Shown here: positions 9,937-20,711 of the stretch, in pieces
Position numbering within the stretch: position 1 is the first letter of the stretch
How the letters are laid out: each line of letters begins with the position of its first letter
Translations under genes and position numbers: made by a program
The notes under the pieces: generated by a model
What the model was told of the DNA's origin: nothing
Seen by the model: the letters and a program-made list of their open reading frames with translations, nothing else
The model's database searches: none
DNA from: Lindgomyces ingoldianus
Lineage: Eukaryota; Ascomycota; Dothideomycetes; Pleosporales; Lindgomycetaceae
Length of the DNA: 64,000 nt
Direction: 5' to 3'
NCBI RefSeq assembly: GCF_010093535.1
Contig: NW_022985203.1
Location: forward strand, 62,001-126,000

Positions 9937-11018
9937 CTAAGCCTTCTTCGCCTTCTTCTTTGGCGGCTCGCTAGCCTCAGCTTCCAATCCTAGCTTCGTG
10001 ACCAAGTCCTCGAAGGAGCAGGTCTCGATGCCCATCTCGGCAATCTTGTTGAGCTTGTCCGGGCCAGCATTCGCACCAAGCACCACAAGCTGGACCTGCT
10101 TGTTAAGGGATTTCGCATATTTCGCTCCGGCACTCTCAAGCATCTTCTGGGCTCCAGAACGGGTATGTCCTTCGACTGTGCCAGAAATGATGACCGTTTT
10201 GCCATCGATGGAATCTGGAGCCCCACCCGTCTCTACGTTGGCGACCTCCTTCTCGGGCGTGACCTCAAGACCCAGCTTCCCAGCCATGTCATTCCATTGC
10301 ATAGTCTCGATGCCTGCCTCTTCGATCTTAGCTAATTTGTCTGGGCCGGGCTTGGTGCCGAGAATGACAAGGTCAACGTTCTTGTTCAGTGATTTGGCGA
10401 CCTCACCACCAGCTTCTTCAACGATGGCGGCAGCAGACTTACGGTCATGACCGGGAATAGCGCCGGTGATGAGCACAGTCTTTCCCGCGAGAGAGAAGTC
10501 GCCTGAGGTGCTGGGCTTCACTTTGGGAGTAGGAGCGGCTTTAGCCTTGGTGTTAGCTTTTGCCTTGCCTTTTGTCGGCTTCGGTTTCTACGACGGTCCC
10601 TTAGCTCAGACTCCATGAACAGGTGCCGCGCAGAGTCGCCACTCCAATGGTAGCGTCGCGCAAATATTCGACTCACCTCTTCAACCTCTTCCTCATCTAG
10701 CTCCTCGTCCTCATCTTCACCACCACCGGCCGCCTCACCACCATCGGCCCTGATCTCCTCAATCAAGTCATCCCACTCTCTAGTTTCAAGTCCTAGCTCC
10801 TCAATCTTCTCGAGCTTCTTAGGACCAGCACCCTCACCCAGCACCACAAGCTGCACCTTCTTGTTCAAACTCTTTTCAATCGTCGCACCGGCATTAATAA
10901 GCACTTGACTAGCAGAAGAGCGCGTCTGGCCCTCGATATCCCCCGTAATGATGATAGATGTGCCCTTCAGCGCATTGCGCTTGACAGGAATGGCGGCCGG
11001 AGCTTCCTTTTTGGCCAT
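9937..11018 (-). CDS. Triple-BRCT-domain nuclear protein
   Basis: Two exons (11018-10677 and 10587-9937, 89-nt intron with GTGAGT and GTAG borders) give about 330 residues. Three similar BRCT domains lie at roughly 15-90, 145-222 and 240-316. Each has a (K/T)xxxITGxxxGxxR core, a SLNK(K/N)VxLVVLG strand and a final aromatic or hydrophobic helix. They resemble the BRCT of NAD-dependent DNA ligase and replication factor C large subunit. Between domains 1 and 2 lies an acidic run (EDEDEELDEEEVEE) followed by a lysine-rich linker. The C-terminus PPKKKAKKA looks like a nuclear localisation signal. BRCT domains bind phosphopeptides, poly(ADP-ribose) or DNA ends, so a role in DNA damage response or chromatin is inferred. 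No catalytic domain is present. The gene is divergent from the thioesterase gene. Confidence 0.85.
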
Positions 11019-11798
11019 TGCAGCAATTAGTTCGCAGAATGTGGACCGTGCGAAAGCGAAAAATGTACCAAAGAAAAGAGAGTTGCGGAATGTGCAATTG
11101 ACTGAAGTGAAGTGGAATCAGGATGAAGAGAGGGATTGCGAAAAAAAATTGAACGGAATTGGCGGGTTTTTGTAGGGTTGGAATCCTGAGGCACAGATGT
11201 CATGTCAGACGGTGGCAGCCTGACTGACGCGAGACAAGCGCAGGCAGTCGCGGTAGCGCGGGTGTGGCGCGCAATCACGTGATTCTGCCAGCAAGCGTCG
11301 TTTGATGCCTGATGGCAAAATTCATATTGAGCGAATTCGATGACGGGAAAGTGGCAATCTTCAGATTACTATTGCGCCTGAATCCTTGGACAAGATGCTG
11401 CCTGCGAAGATGCTGGTCAAGAGGAATCACGGAATTGTGATTGAGACGCCACTTGCGCTCAATTGGCTTCCCGTCCAATTCTCATCCACAGTTCTTCAAG
11501 GCTGAAAAGATATCTATTCTGCGAGGCTGCTCACGCTGAACAAATTCCTAAAGAGGCAAATGCCGAACAACTAGCCAATCAAAATAAAAAATTCGGACCC
11601 ACTAACAAAAAGCTCAACCATCAGCTCCGAACATCAGCAAGACTCCTTGTCATCCCGCGATTCCAGATACCGGCAACATAAATCCCCTTATTGTCGCACC
11701 ATCATGACAGCTACACCCTCACTGCTAATCGCTTCACCGTCTCCAATCCTCCAATCGCGACTGTACTCAGTAAAACCCTCACGACCGTCACAATCCCA
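11019..11798. promoter_or_regulatory. Divergent intergenic region between BRCT and thioesterase genes
   Basis: The two genes start facing away from each other about 780 nt apart, so this stretch must hold both promoters. A CACGTGA-type hexamer core (ATCACGTGATT) lies near 11274-11284. No other element was recognised. Confidence 0.4.
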
Positions 11799-12434
11799 AT
11801 GCCGGTAACCGCAGAATACCTCGAAGCCTTCGCGCCGATCAAATGGGCAATCCCCATCCTCAAGTCTCCCGGCTGGATATCGCGACCCCGCGGCCGCGAC
11901 ACGGAGCCCGATGACAACGCCGACCGTTTCTGCCGCGACACCATACGCAGCTACGACGGTACACAGCAATGGCTAGAACTATATCAGAAACCTGCTGCCG
12001 AAACAAAAACAGTAATGAAAACGCTCTCGCTATGCAAATACGGCACCGGTCTCAGTGGGTTCCCCGGAATCTGTCATGGCGGTGCTGTAATGACACTCAT
12101 GGACGAAGCGCTCGCATTCGCCATGGTGGCCAACGAGACAGAGAGTCGAGGTGCTTGGGTTGGCGTAGATCTGAAATTGAAGGAGTTACATGAAACGGGC
12201 CGGCCGTTGACAGAGGTGTTGAAGGGATATATGGTTACCGCGAAGCTGGATATGAAGTTTCTCAAGCCAGTACTGTGTCCCGGCGTGGTGGGGATTGAGG
12301 TCGAGATGGTGGAGAAGAAGGGGCATAAGATGAGAATGAGAGGGGTGATGAGGGATGGGGATGGGGTGCCGCTTGTGCAGGCGGAGGGGTTGCGGGTAAG
12401 GATTGGGGGTGCGTTGGACGGTGCGAAGTTGTAA
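11799..12434 (+). CDS. Hotdog-fold thioesterase-superfamily protein
   Basis: An intronless frame of about 211 residues. The centre reads FPGICHGGAVMTLMDEALAF, the HGG-x-(5-7)-DE helix signature of PaaI/4HBT-type acyl-CoA thioesterases, followed by a typical beta strand region with DLKLKELHETGRPL and KLDMKFLKPVLCPG. Such enzymes hydrolyse acyl-CoA thioesters, often in mitochondria or cytosol; the substrate is not predictable. The ATG at 11799 gives MPVTAEYLEAF, matching the usual family start. The frame stays open upstream to 11691 without another ATG. An out-of-frame ATG at 11704 would give a basic, presequence-like leader, but joining it needs an intron of about 43 nt, so this was not adopted. 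Confidence 0.78.
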   Translation: MPVTAEYLEAFAPIKWAIPILKSPGWISRPRGRDTEPDDNADRFCRDTIRSYDGTQQWLELYQKPAAETKTVMKTLSLCKYGTGLSGFPGICHGGAVMTLMDEALAFAMVANETESRGAWVGVDLKLKELHETGRPLTEVLKGYMVTAKLDMKFLKPVLCPGVVGIEVEMVEKKGHKMRMRGVMRDGDGVPLVQAEGLRVRIGGALDGAKL

Positions 12435-13522
12435 GGAATGCGTTCTTGGCTGTAGGTCAGCAGAGGTCACCGTAATTTCATCTTTCAAGTCCAAGTTCAA
12501 GTTTATTCCCTCATGGGCTGGACAATCACTGACTTTTTGATGGAAGAACTCAGGGACTGAAATCACCCACGTGTTCAACTTCTGGCGATGCAGGTAAACT
12601 CGCGCAGAATACATGAGACAGATGCTGCTCAGTGTCTTCAAGAACCATAGTAGGGTGGCATCCTGGGATATTTTGGTAGCCCATTTGAACAGCTTTGTGA
12701 ACACGTAGCCGGGAGACGTGCCGGCTTCAAAGATATGCTCAACATTCTTGCGAAACTAGACAGCCCAAAATTACCATGTGGACTATAGATTCTTCCCGCC
12801 TATATCACCCAGTTGCATATTCTTTGTATGGCAATGGGTCTCTATCACGACTGGTTGACAATCCCTATTCCTAGAGTGGCTAGGATTCGGCGAATCTATC
12901 TGCGCCATTTCATTGAAAAGCTTCTAAATCCCAAATCCTTTATTTCGAACCCGAACCTAGCACAACCCCTCTGTTTGGCATCCTTTCTAGTTTCGGAAAT
13001 TGAAAGGGTGTTAGCGAGAGCTCGATAGAGTGGGGGTCTAGTGAGTCGGTAAGGTTCAGAGCTGGTGAGAGCTAGTAGTAAGATGCTAGATTTTTTTTCT
13101 TTAAGAACAAAGGTTTCCTTATATCACAACACACGAGAGTTCTAACCTTGCTGTCTCAACATCCTCACGTAGAAAAGGAAGACAATAGCGCACGGACAAA
13201 TACCGCGTCCAATGGTACAGTAGCAACCCAGCACACCGCACACCTGTAAGGTATATACTCACCATCTCGAATGGACTGCTGACTAATCTCCCCCTGACCT
13301 TAGGAAAAAGTATAGCTCGATACTACAGAAAATAGTAGAGAGTTAGAAGTAGGCGATAAGATTGCCCATGAGCATTGATTGCTGGTAGTAGCCTGTCATT
13401 ACGCCGTCATGAACTAAGGAAAGTGGAAGGAGTGTAATGCCCCCTCACCCGGTGATGTCTCTATCCTAAACGGGTCAAATTCCTCGACAGTCCGGTCGTT
13501 TGTGGAGTTCATAGATTCGCTC
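12435..13522. other. Intergenic, no recognisable gene
   Basis: No domain or convincing spliced frame was seen on either strand. The left part should hold the 3' end of the thioesterase transcript. Confidence 0.5.
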
Positions 13523-14955
13523 TCAGGCACATCTAGCTCTACAGACTGATTCAGATGTGATGACACCTAAGATACTACCCCCTATAGGCTTACTTGAGGA
13601 AATGAATTCCAATATAATAGTGATTGGGCCGGCTGGGAGAATGATGGCCACTACTGACCAAAGTCCCAGTCTCGTTTGTTGATCTGATGGGAATCCGTCA
13701 TCATAGTCGAAAGCACTATAGCAATCTAGACGAACAATGCCCATAGTAATATTATCTAATTCACAGTTGGTGCCTGGCAGTGGATAGAAGATAAAGATGG
13801 TGCAATCCTACCTGAAGTAGAATTGAGGTCACCATGTTGCAGCCCAGCCGAACCACTGGAAAGAGTACTAGGGCGGGCCGATAGATCCAGGTCCTTCTCA
13901 TCCCTCTTGAGCATTCGTGAATAGAACTCCAGTTATAGACCCTTACGAGCGCCCACTGCGCAAATATGGTCACCCAACCTCTAAGCCGTAGAAATATAGT
14001 TACCGGGGATCAAAAGAACGACAATATCTTTGATATGAATATAAAGCCGAGAAGCAGGACTGAAACCACAATTAGAGGGCGAGACGACCTACGGTTCACT
14101 GGTACAAAGAAAAAGCAGGCCGCCAAGCTACTCAAAGGCATATACTCTTCAAGAGTGCTAGTATAGGTAAATATGTTGCCGGTAGGAACGATTCCAAAGA
14201 CTAACATTGCATAGAAAATCGACATACCCATAGTTGCCAGAAACGCCCTTGAGTGTAGAGCCTCAGATATTTCTTCAAAAACCACGATGACACAGAGATT
14301 GGTGAATCGTGGAAGCCACGCCGAGTAAATCAGCAATCGCTAATGATAGATGGAGAGCCTGCAGGGGAGCTGGGAGTAACCACTGGCGAAGAGCGAAAGG
14401 CTAGCCGTGAGTTGAATGTTGCTCATTCCAAGTAGAAACTACCTCGAGTCAGTCTCCTAACAGTGCCACTGGAGTGGAGGAGGATGCTGTACTTTGGTGA
14501 ATGAATGTCCAAGCTACTTTGGGTACTGTAGCCTCTTCCATTGCATCCCAAATTTGTTCTTTCTCTTTGTATGCACTTAAACCTTACTGTCTTATTGATA
14601 ATTTGTTGGCGTTTAGTGAACCAAACATCCACTAGATTATGATAATACGCTTTTTCTGGTTCGATACAACGGTTGCCCAGATCCTCTTGGCCCACACGCT
14701 CTCGCCTCAATTCGAGGTTGTAGACTAAACCAAAGTAACCGAAAGTAAAGAACATAGCGACAAGCGGCGGGATGAAGAGGCCTATAGTGATGTAGGAACA
14801 GTCAGCGAATCATGGCGTGCAACGCCCGCGTGAACAGATTCCCTCACTCCAATACCTGACAAATCAGGGTAATCTGGTAATTTTTCTAGGAAATACGGAA
14901 CAATTGTAGTTGCAAGATGTCGACATGATGCTACAGGAAAGTTACTGAAGGCAAA
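13523..14955 (-). pseudogene. Decayed fungal multipass membrane-protein gene
   Basis: Pieces of one coherent protein lie in order on the minus strand: CRHLATTIVPYFLEKLPDYP, then IPPLVAMFFTFGYFGLVYNL, DAMEEATVPKVAWTFIHQS with a TPVALLGD end, ASLSLFASGYSQLPC, a long hydrophobic block with EYMPLSSLAACFFFVPVN, and a C-terminal piece LGLWSVVAIILPAGP. I recall a fungus-specific membrane family with a LLGD...GYxQL...LSxYHW core. A stop (TAG, 14342-14340) stands where the YHW tryptophan is expected, and a frame change without a plausible intron occurs near 14575. This suggests a pseudogene, though a sequencing error or a complex intron pattern could mimic it. Function unknown. Confidence 0.5.
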
Positions 14956-15200
14956 AGTTTACGTTGGAGTGGGGAAGCATTATCTCTTCGCCCCGTTAGT
15001 TTATGCGATGTGCTGGAGCCGGGATATCATACGACCGAATGTCTGGGATTTCTGGGTTCAGTCATTCAGCCAACCACTGTAGCAGACTATCTCACGATGC
15101 AACACATAATAAAAGTCTTTTGAAATTTCTGCGCACGTGAGCAGCAGAGGCTTTCGCACTTTCTCCAAATTTGTAGGCGGAGACTCCAAGGTGTGTAGCT

Positions 15201-16452
15201 TTATTTAACGAAAGTATTGACTGGGAGGCGATATACATCAATCGTCCAGTACGGCCTCCTCGTCCCGGTCCACTGGTCAGAACCATGCAGGTCCGACGGA
15301 ACCGCAATATCTTCCCACTCTGTACGAAAGCCTGCCTCATAGAGATCCATTTCGGCCACCTAGAAGCATGAGTCGTGATGTTCTTTGACCGGAACGAATG
15401 GCTAAACATACCTTAGTGTAAACATCATAGCAGATCTGTCTATCGGCTCCAAGGCCATTGTACCACCCGAACTTCCCATTCGAGTCAAGCAGCCGAGTGA
15501 CATATTCCGAGAAAAATTCTTTGAGTGCTTTGTAGTCCTCCGCAAAAGTGTCGTAATAGATCGCATCAAGCACAACACCCTTCTCAACAAGCTTCGGCAA
15601 AACGTCTTGCCACCGCCCCTCATGAATTATGACGTTCGGCTTGTCGAACCAGCCCTGGTCTCTTAACCGCTGCAACACTTGCGGATGCGCCTCGACGATG
15701 TGATGTTCTGAAGGATCGTGTGTCTGGATGGCAGTATCCACAATTCCCATACCATGCCCCACATTCATGGCTCGAAGCCCAGTTTTCGGGATAAGGGTTT
15801 CTGCATGTCGCTGCATGATCTGCGTTTCCCAGTCCATCATCACCGCGTTGTTGCTTTCGTCCAGTAAAATCCCAGGCTTGTACCGTAACTGACTCTTTAG
15901 ATACGCCTGATTGTCTAGCGATACGTCGTCTAGTACCTTCTCCTCAACTGCCTCTTGAATCGCTTTCACATTGTCTTCAGACACCTTCTGTTTTTTGACT
16001 GCAGGCTGACTTTCAAGTGATTTGTCTTCTTCTACCTCTTCTTCGTCCCGGTCGAGCCCAAGTTCCGCCATTTTAGAGAAAAGGAGTTCGGCTCGCACAC
16101 CAGCTTCAACCATAATATCATAAATCTTCTTCTGACCTAGTTTTAGCGCAATGCATCCTGGTGTCTCGTCCTCTTTATTCAAATCATTCCAGATTGCTCC
16201 ATTCTCCAGTAACAACTCCACAGTCTTGACAGCATTCTCATCGGCCTCTTTTCTTTCATCAACTTTACCGCATGCGGCAATCGCAGCATGCAATGGTGAT
16301 ATTGCGGCTGTTGCAGTGGGATCCTGAACGTTTGCTGAGCCTTCCTTGAGGAGAATCTTGAGAGCACCAATATCATGTCGCTCAGCCGCTGATATGATGC
16401 GCTTTGCGAGCAAAATGTCTTCTTCTGAAGTTTGTTCGGCCATCTTTGGCAA
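15201..16452 (-). CDS. rmt2: Arginine N-methyltransferase 2 (RMT2-type, ankyrin + methyltransferase)
   Basis: Two exons (16452-15412 and 15359-15201, 52-nt intron) give about 399 residues. The N-terminal third holds degenerate ankyrin repeats (ISPLHAAIAAC at 51-61, VKTVELLLENGA at 75-86). Residues 185-399 form a SAM-dependent methyltransferase: YKPGILLDESNNAVMMDWE, the SAM-binding GLRAMNVGHGMGIVD at 225-239, HHIVEAHPQVLQRL at 250-263, and DAIYYDTFAEDY at 296-307. Exon 2 completes the family C-terminus with VPSDLHGSDQWTGTRRPYW. In yeast, Rmt2 makes delta-N-methylarginine on ribosomal protein Rpl12, so a ribosome-modifying role is expected. The retained intron would give a short wrong tail. An alternative start is three residues downstream (MAEQ). 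Confidence 0.95.
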
Positions 16453-16955
16453 TGTTTGGTGATTGAGACGCGGTTGGAGGATTTGCCCAAGGTGCGATGG
16501 AAATTTTGTGCAGGGATTGGGCGATAAGATAAGCGAGACTAGCGTCTACTCAGCTTGCGTCATTCAGTAAGCAAATGAAGATGAGGGGCCGGGGTGGAAT
16601 TTGTATCACAGCACAAGGAATAATGCTTAAGAGATTAAGACATTGTTATGCAATTATCGTCCTTAGGTGCATGAAAATATTTCTCTTACATTCACTTTCG
16701 TGTCCGATGGCAATCTATGGCAAATTCCACAAAAGAAGCCCGCGCTGGTGGCAACAGATCTGACAACCACAAGTATGAACTTTGGTGAATGCTGTAGCCT
16801 TGCAGGGAGCATGAGTTATAAGAGAAATCATGTGTAGTGGTCTGAAGGTCTGGGGAGCAATATGATTTATATAGTATTGCGGAACGCCAATCCTAAGCCT
16901 GATTAGGTAGCTAGCTTATTGTAGAGCCCTTGGGTTTACAGATGCAACTCCCCGT
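16453..16955. other. RMT2 5' flank, no gene seen
   Basis: This should contain the RMT2 promoter. A small open frame at 16575-16763 on the plus strand has no recognisable features. Confidence 0.4.
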
Positions 16956-17720
16956 TCAAAGACTTGTCGACAGTATCAATTCGTACAAAATAATATCCAG
17001 CTTTCCATACAGCCAGTATTTAATTGCTACCCCAGACTCTGTTGGCATGTCGCGCATATGAATTATTTCTGACAACACAGTCTCAATAAATTTATCGTCT
17101 TGCAAGTTTCGGTTTTTTTTTTGGAAATCTCTGAAAGCAAGCAAATTTCTTTAGTTAGTAAGGTTTGTAAGAAACTACATCCTTTGTTAGAGATTTCTTA
17201 ACCAACAGCTGCAGAGTATCATTCTCATAACTACCGTAAATTTTGTAAGTACTGATAAAGAATTTTCTCATTAAGAACTGGCCTTAGGGAAAGAAAATAT
17301 GTTAACATCTTACCACCATCCCATTCATTTCAACATTTGTTCCTTCCCCACTCAGTCCATAGTTCCGGCAACGCCTTTTTCTTCGCAGTCTGAATGGAGA
17401 ACTTGTAGTAAGGTGTCAGTTATACTATCCCACCCGACTTCAAATCTTTTCATCATCACCTGCAGTGCAGGGTCGTATTCTACGTCCGCAGAGTTTATAA
17501 AATATGAGAACCGTGAATATTCCCAGAGAAAGTCAATGAGTTCCACTTCCTCAACGAAAATTGGGGCTGAGACCACACTTCCCATCACATTTCGCTATGT
17601 CGATTCTTCGTCGCTTTTCTAAAAACCTTCAAACACTTCGAAATCATCGTTTGTCGGTCTCTTGGTCTTTCGTCGTAAGCGTCGCGGCTGGTGATTGATC
17701 GCTTCGTTTGTGGGGTTCAT
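16956..17720 (-). pseudogene. Unrecognised, probably decayed coding remnant
   Basis: On the minus strand an ATG at 17720 opens a basic peptide (INHQPRRLRRKTKRPTNDDF) that meets a stop after about 33 residues. A following frame, with another stop, reads IFVEEVELIDFLWEYSRFSY and PALQVMMKRFEVGW to a stop at 17352. A further frame to 16956 carries KFIETVLSEIIHMRDMP. The pieces look protein-like and in order, but no family is recognised. Unrecognised introns could also explain the breaks. Confidence 0.3.
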
Positions 17721-18278
17721 ATCAAAGGAAGTCCGGAATTAGGGCATTGCAATGATATTTAGGACGATGCCTGGTTATGGGTATTTTGGATACGGGGCGA
17801 AGCTATTCAGGGGAGAAATTTCAGGTTGGGAGATTGAATTGTGAGACAAGCAAGTTCACGTGTTGAGACTTGGCGTTCAGCTTGATGCCGCAGGATCGCA
17901 CTGGTAGGGAAATTCTTCCGAATTTAGACACCCCAGGTAAAACTAGACGGTAAATGAACATGGTGAAATACCAGCTACAGTTGTTGGATTCTCCATGAAT
18001 AGCTTGAGTGTCCCCAAAGATAGGGACAACGATGCCCGGATGCAAAAATCACGAAACTCTTCTTAAAGATATAGGCCATGAGTTTCATTCAGACTCAGCT
18101 AGGTAGAAGAGTGAATGTGTTTTGCTCATATTCAACCAGCTGAACATATACCATGTAAAAGCCCTAGGAGGCGATCATACCTAGCGTGTACTCGATAGAG
18201 ATGAGACAGTGCTTGAGCGTAAATCATTTCCTCGTTTACTGCAACACACTACATAATGAGTGGTGAGACCTCAGCGCT
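17721..18278. other. Intergenic, no recognisable gene
   Basis: Nothing beyond short chance frames. It lies downstream of the Pth11-like gene. Confidence 0.5.
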
Positions 18279-19646
18279 CTATTCATTGTGATTAAGAAAA
18301 TTCTTCGGTATAGCTTCTTCAACTTCACTGTAACCAGTCTTCGTGCTCCGTGTCCGACCAGGTGGACCCCCAATCGCGCTGACAATTTGGTCCCTCGAAT
18401 CTAGACTCTCGAGTGGTCGCATGCCGTACACCTCTTCTTCTCTTCCTAGACCTCTCGTCCTACCATAGTCGCTGCCCTCATCCCTTGCGTCATGAAAGCT
18501 TGAAGACTTTCTGTGTCTGGATATTGGCTGTGATCGCGTGCGAGAAGGATCTGCCGATCCGCCGTCGGAGAAGTAGCGCGGCATCAAGTGACGGAAGAGA
18601 CACTTCATGGCGGGTGCGCACGCCGCGATGATACCGACAGCTGGCTCAGCAATCGATATCACGATGCCTATGTTATATGACCTATCTGTATTTGTTGGGG
18701 AGAAGCGGTAGTAGTACACGATGAATCGGCCTACAGAAACAGCAGTGGCACTATAAATCAAGCGAAAGTGTCAGTATAAAGTGGCGGAAGTACAGGACAC
18801 AAATGATGAAAGTGGCGTGGAGTCAATAACCCTAAGGCTATTGGAAATACAGGAACGGGTCACTTACATCCATCCCATACTCATGATCACCACCACTGCG
18901 ATCTTCGTTTTTCTCCGCATCTGAAGTTTCCATACCATAGCAGTCGGAATTGGAATAATTATGAGGTCCATGAAAATGCTGAGTCCGCAGGAGGCTAAGA
19001 TGAAACTTAGGCTGTCAATACACTTTCCATGTTTTATCACTTTTCCGTTCGCATTGAGTTCTTGGTCTTCTTGAGGTCGCATGTATGTGTAATGTACTAG
19101 CATCCTGATTAGATCAAGAGGGGATAATGTGAGTAGCACACGCACCTGGATTACACTGGAATATATTCACAAAAGTGGTCGATACCATGTATCCAATATT
19201 GATCCAGAAAACGATGTGGAGAGCGAACTGAATGAACCACCTCTTGTCCTTAACCCGGAAGAGGAACATAATAATCGATGCTCGAATCGCGCCCATCATC
19301 GGATGATAGAACAACTGTACCGCGAAGCTCCATTTCAAAGTATCCACTTGCTGGGCGACTGTCTGTTTTGGAATATCATATACGTGGTACCCGGTGTGGC
19401 TTAGAATTACATCTAGTTCTCAGTTAGCGGGTAGGGAAAAGAGTATGTAAAATAGTGACGATTACATTGATAAGAAGTTATTGTTTCTCCGAGAAGAAGA
19501 AGCAAAGCAACATGAATAAGCCAATCATCCCATCCAAAGTTCTGACCCAAATATCTTGAGAAAGTCCTGAGGCCCACGAAAATGGTAGCAAGAATCGGAA
19601 AAAGGCATATCAACGCAAGTGCCTCTGGCTGCCGGCTCTCCACCAT
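18279..19646 (-). CDS. Pth11-like rhodopsin-domain integral membrane protein
   Basis: Four exons (19646-19466, 19412-19146, 19096-18868, 18750-18279) with introns of 53, 49 and 117 nt give about 382 residues. The joined protein shows the fungal rhodopsin-fold pattern: LFPILATIFVGLRTFSRY then NFGWDDWLIH near the N-terminus, SFAVQLFYHPMMGAIRASI, the FQCNPV motif (rebuilt across intron 2), GKCIDSLSFILASCGLSIFM, IIIPIPTAMVWKLQM and VGRFIVYYYRFSP. About seven hydrophobic helices are present, followed by a 120-residue polar, Ser/Arg-rich cytoplasmic tail. No CFEM cysteine module precedes the helices. Relatives include Magnaporthe Pth11, a surface-sensing GPCR-like protein; most members have unknown ligands. 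The start and junctions were picked because frame and family motifs agree. Confidence 0.85.
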
Positions 19647-20711
19647 GTCACGCAGATGAGTGTTGTGATAGATGAACAGTCAGAGACAGAAGAAGGATGA
19701 AACAAATGCATGCGAGCGAAGGAGACAACTCAAAGATCTAAAGAGATCGATTGAGAGATTTGATATAAGATTCTATCAAACGAACCAACGCATGTTGGGG
19801 AAGCCCGACAACTTTATCGTGAAATTTCGGCAAATCCTCGTTCTGCATGGCGCACTGCTGACTGCCGTCGCTGATCAGGAGGTGATATTGCATAATCACC
19901 CGCATGGGTAAGGCATCCCCAGAGTCAGTTGGGAATATTCAGACGGTGATCGTTGTGAAATCGTGCAGCTCTGACCGGGACCCGAGTGTGACGGACGTCG
20001 GGAAACACGGACGTTTGTGGTGTCGCGAGTCGTGACCGCGGACCCTCGTCCAAATTGAGTTCGCACGTGAAGCGCTAGACCCTGACTAGAAATTTTACGG
20101 CTAGCAGCTCTCATGGCATGCTGGGGCTGCAGCAGGTTTCAATCCCAACCTCGAAACAAAGCCTGCAGAAAAGAGAGAAACATCACCGCTTGCGACTAGG
20201 CGTCAAAGCCGCCATTGGGGCTAGTACGCTGACAAGAAACTTATCGTGAACCCACTTGTGTTGCTCTTCTCTCAGTAGTTTTGTCAGCGTTGAGGTTGCA
20301 AGCCAGCTTCCCGTCACATCATTTATTGCCACACAGATCTGTATGGTGAGACGACTGCGCAAAAGCATGTTGAAAAGCATGTTGAAAGGCATGTCGCCTA
20401 TTCACCACCGCGTCTTACGCTATGCCAAGTAGACAGCGGCCCAGCGGCGTTTCGCTCCGTCATTACCCCCCTGCGGATTCTTTGTCCCGCTTTCTTCTCT
20501 GATCGAGGAAAGATCGTCCTTCACATTTAGAGAGTTAGCATCATTCAGCGACCTCATTTTACTGCAAACTGTTATTTCCACTCCTTGTCGTTCCCTCTTT
20601 CTTTGCTTTCCGCGGGCGTAGCTACCAGCCCACAAGTGAGACCCGTTAGGACTCATTGTGAAAGTTCCGCTACGGGACTCTAGTAGGTGTTTGACGCAGG
20701 CCCCCTCAAGG
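19647..20711. promoter_or_regulatory. Divergent region between Pth11-like and FAD-oxidase genes
   Basis: About 1.07 kb separates two divergently transcribed genes, so it must hold both promoters. A tandem repeat of a 12-nt motif (AAAGCATGTTGA / AAAGCATGTTGA / AAGGCATGTCGC) occurs at about 20363-20400. No known site was assigned. Confidence 0.4.

Noticed and set aside
9998..10450. 150-residue plus-strand frame opposite the BRCT gene
   Set aside because: Arises from the repeated BRCT sequence read backwards; no independent coding signal.
11691..11798. Upstream extension of the thioesterase
   Set aside because: The open frame lacks an ATG before 11799, and the family normally starts near MPVTAEYLEAF.
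16179..16490. Minus-strand frame overlapping the start of RMT2
   Set aside because: Out-of-frame shadow of the RMT2 ankyrin region.
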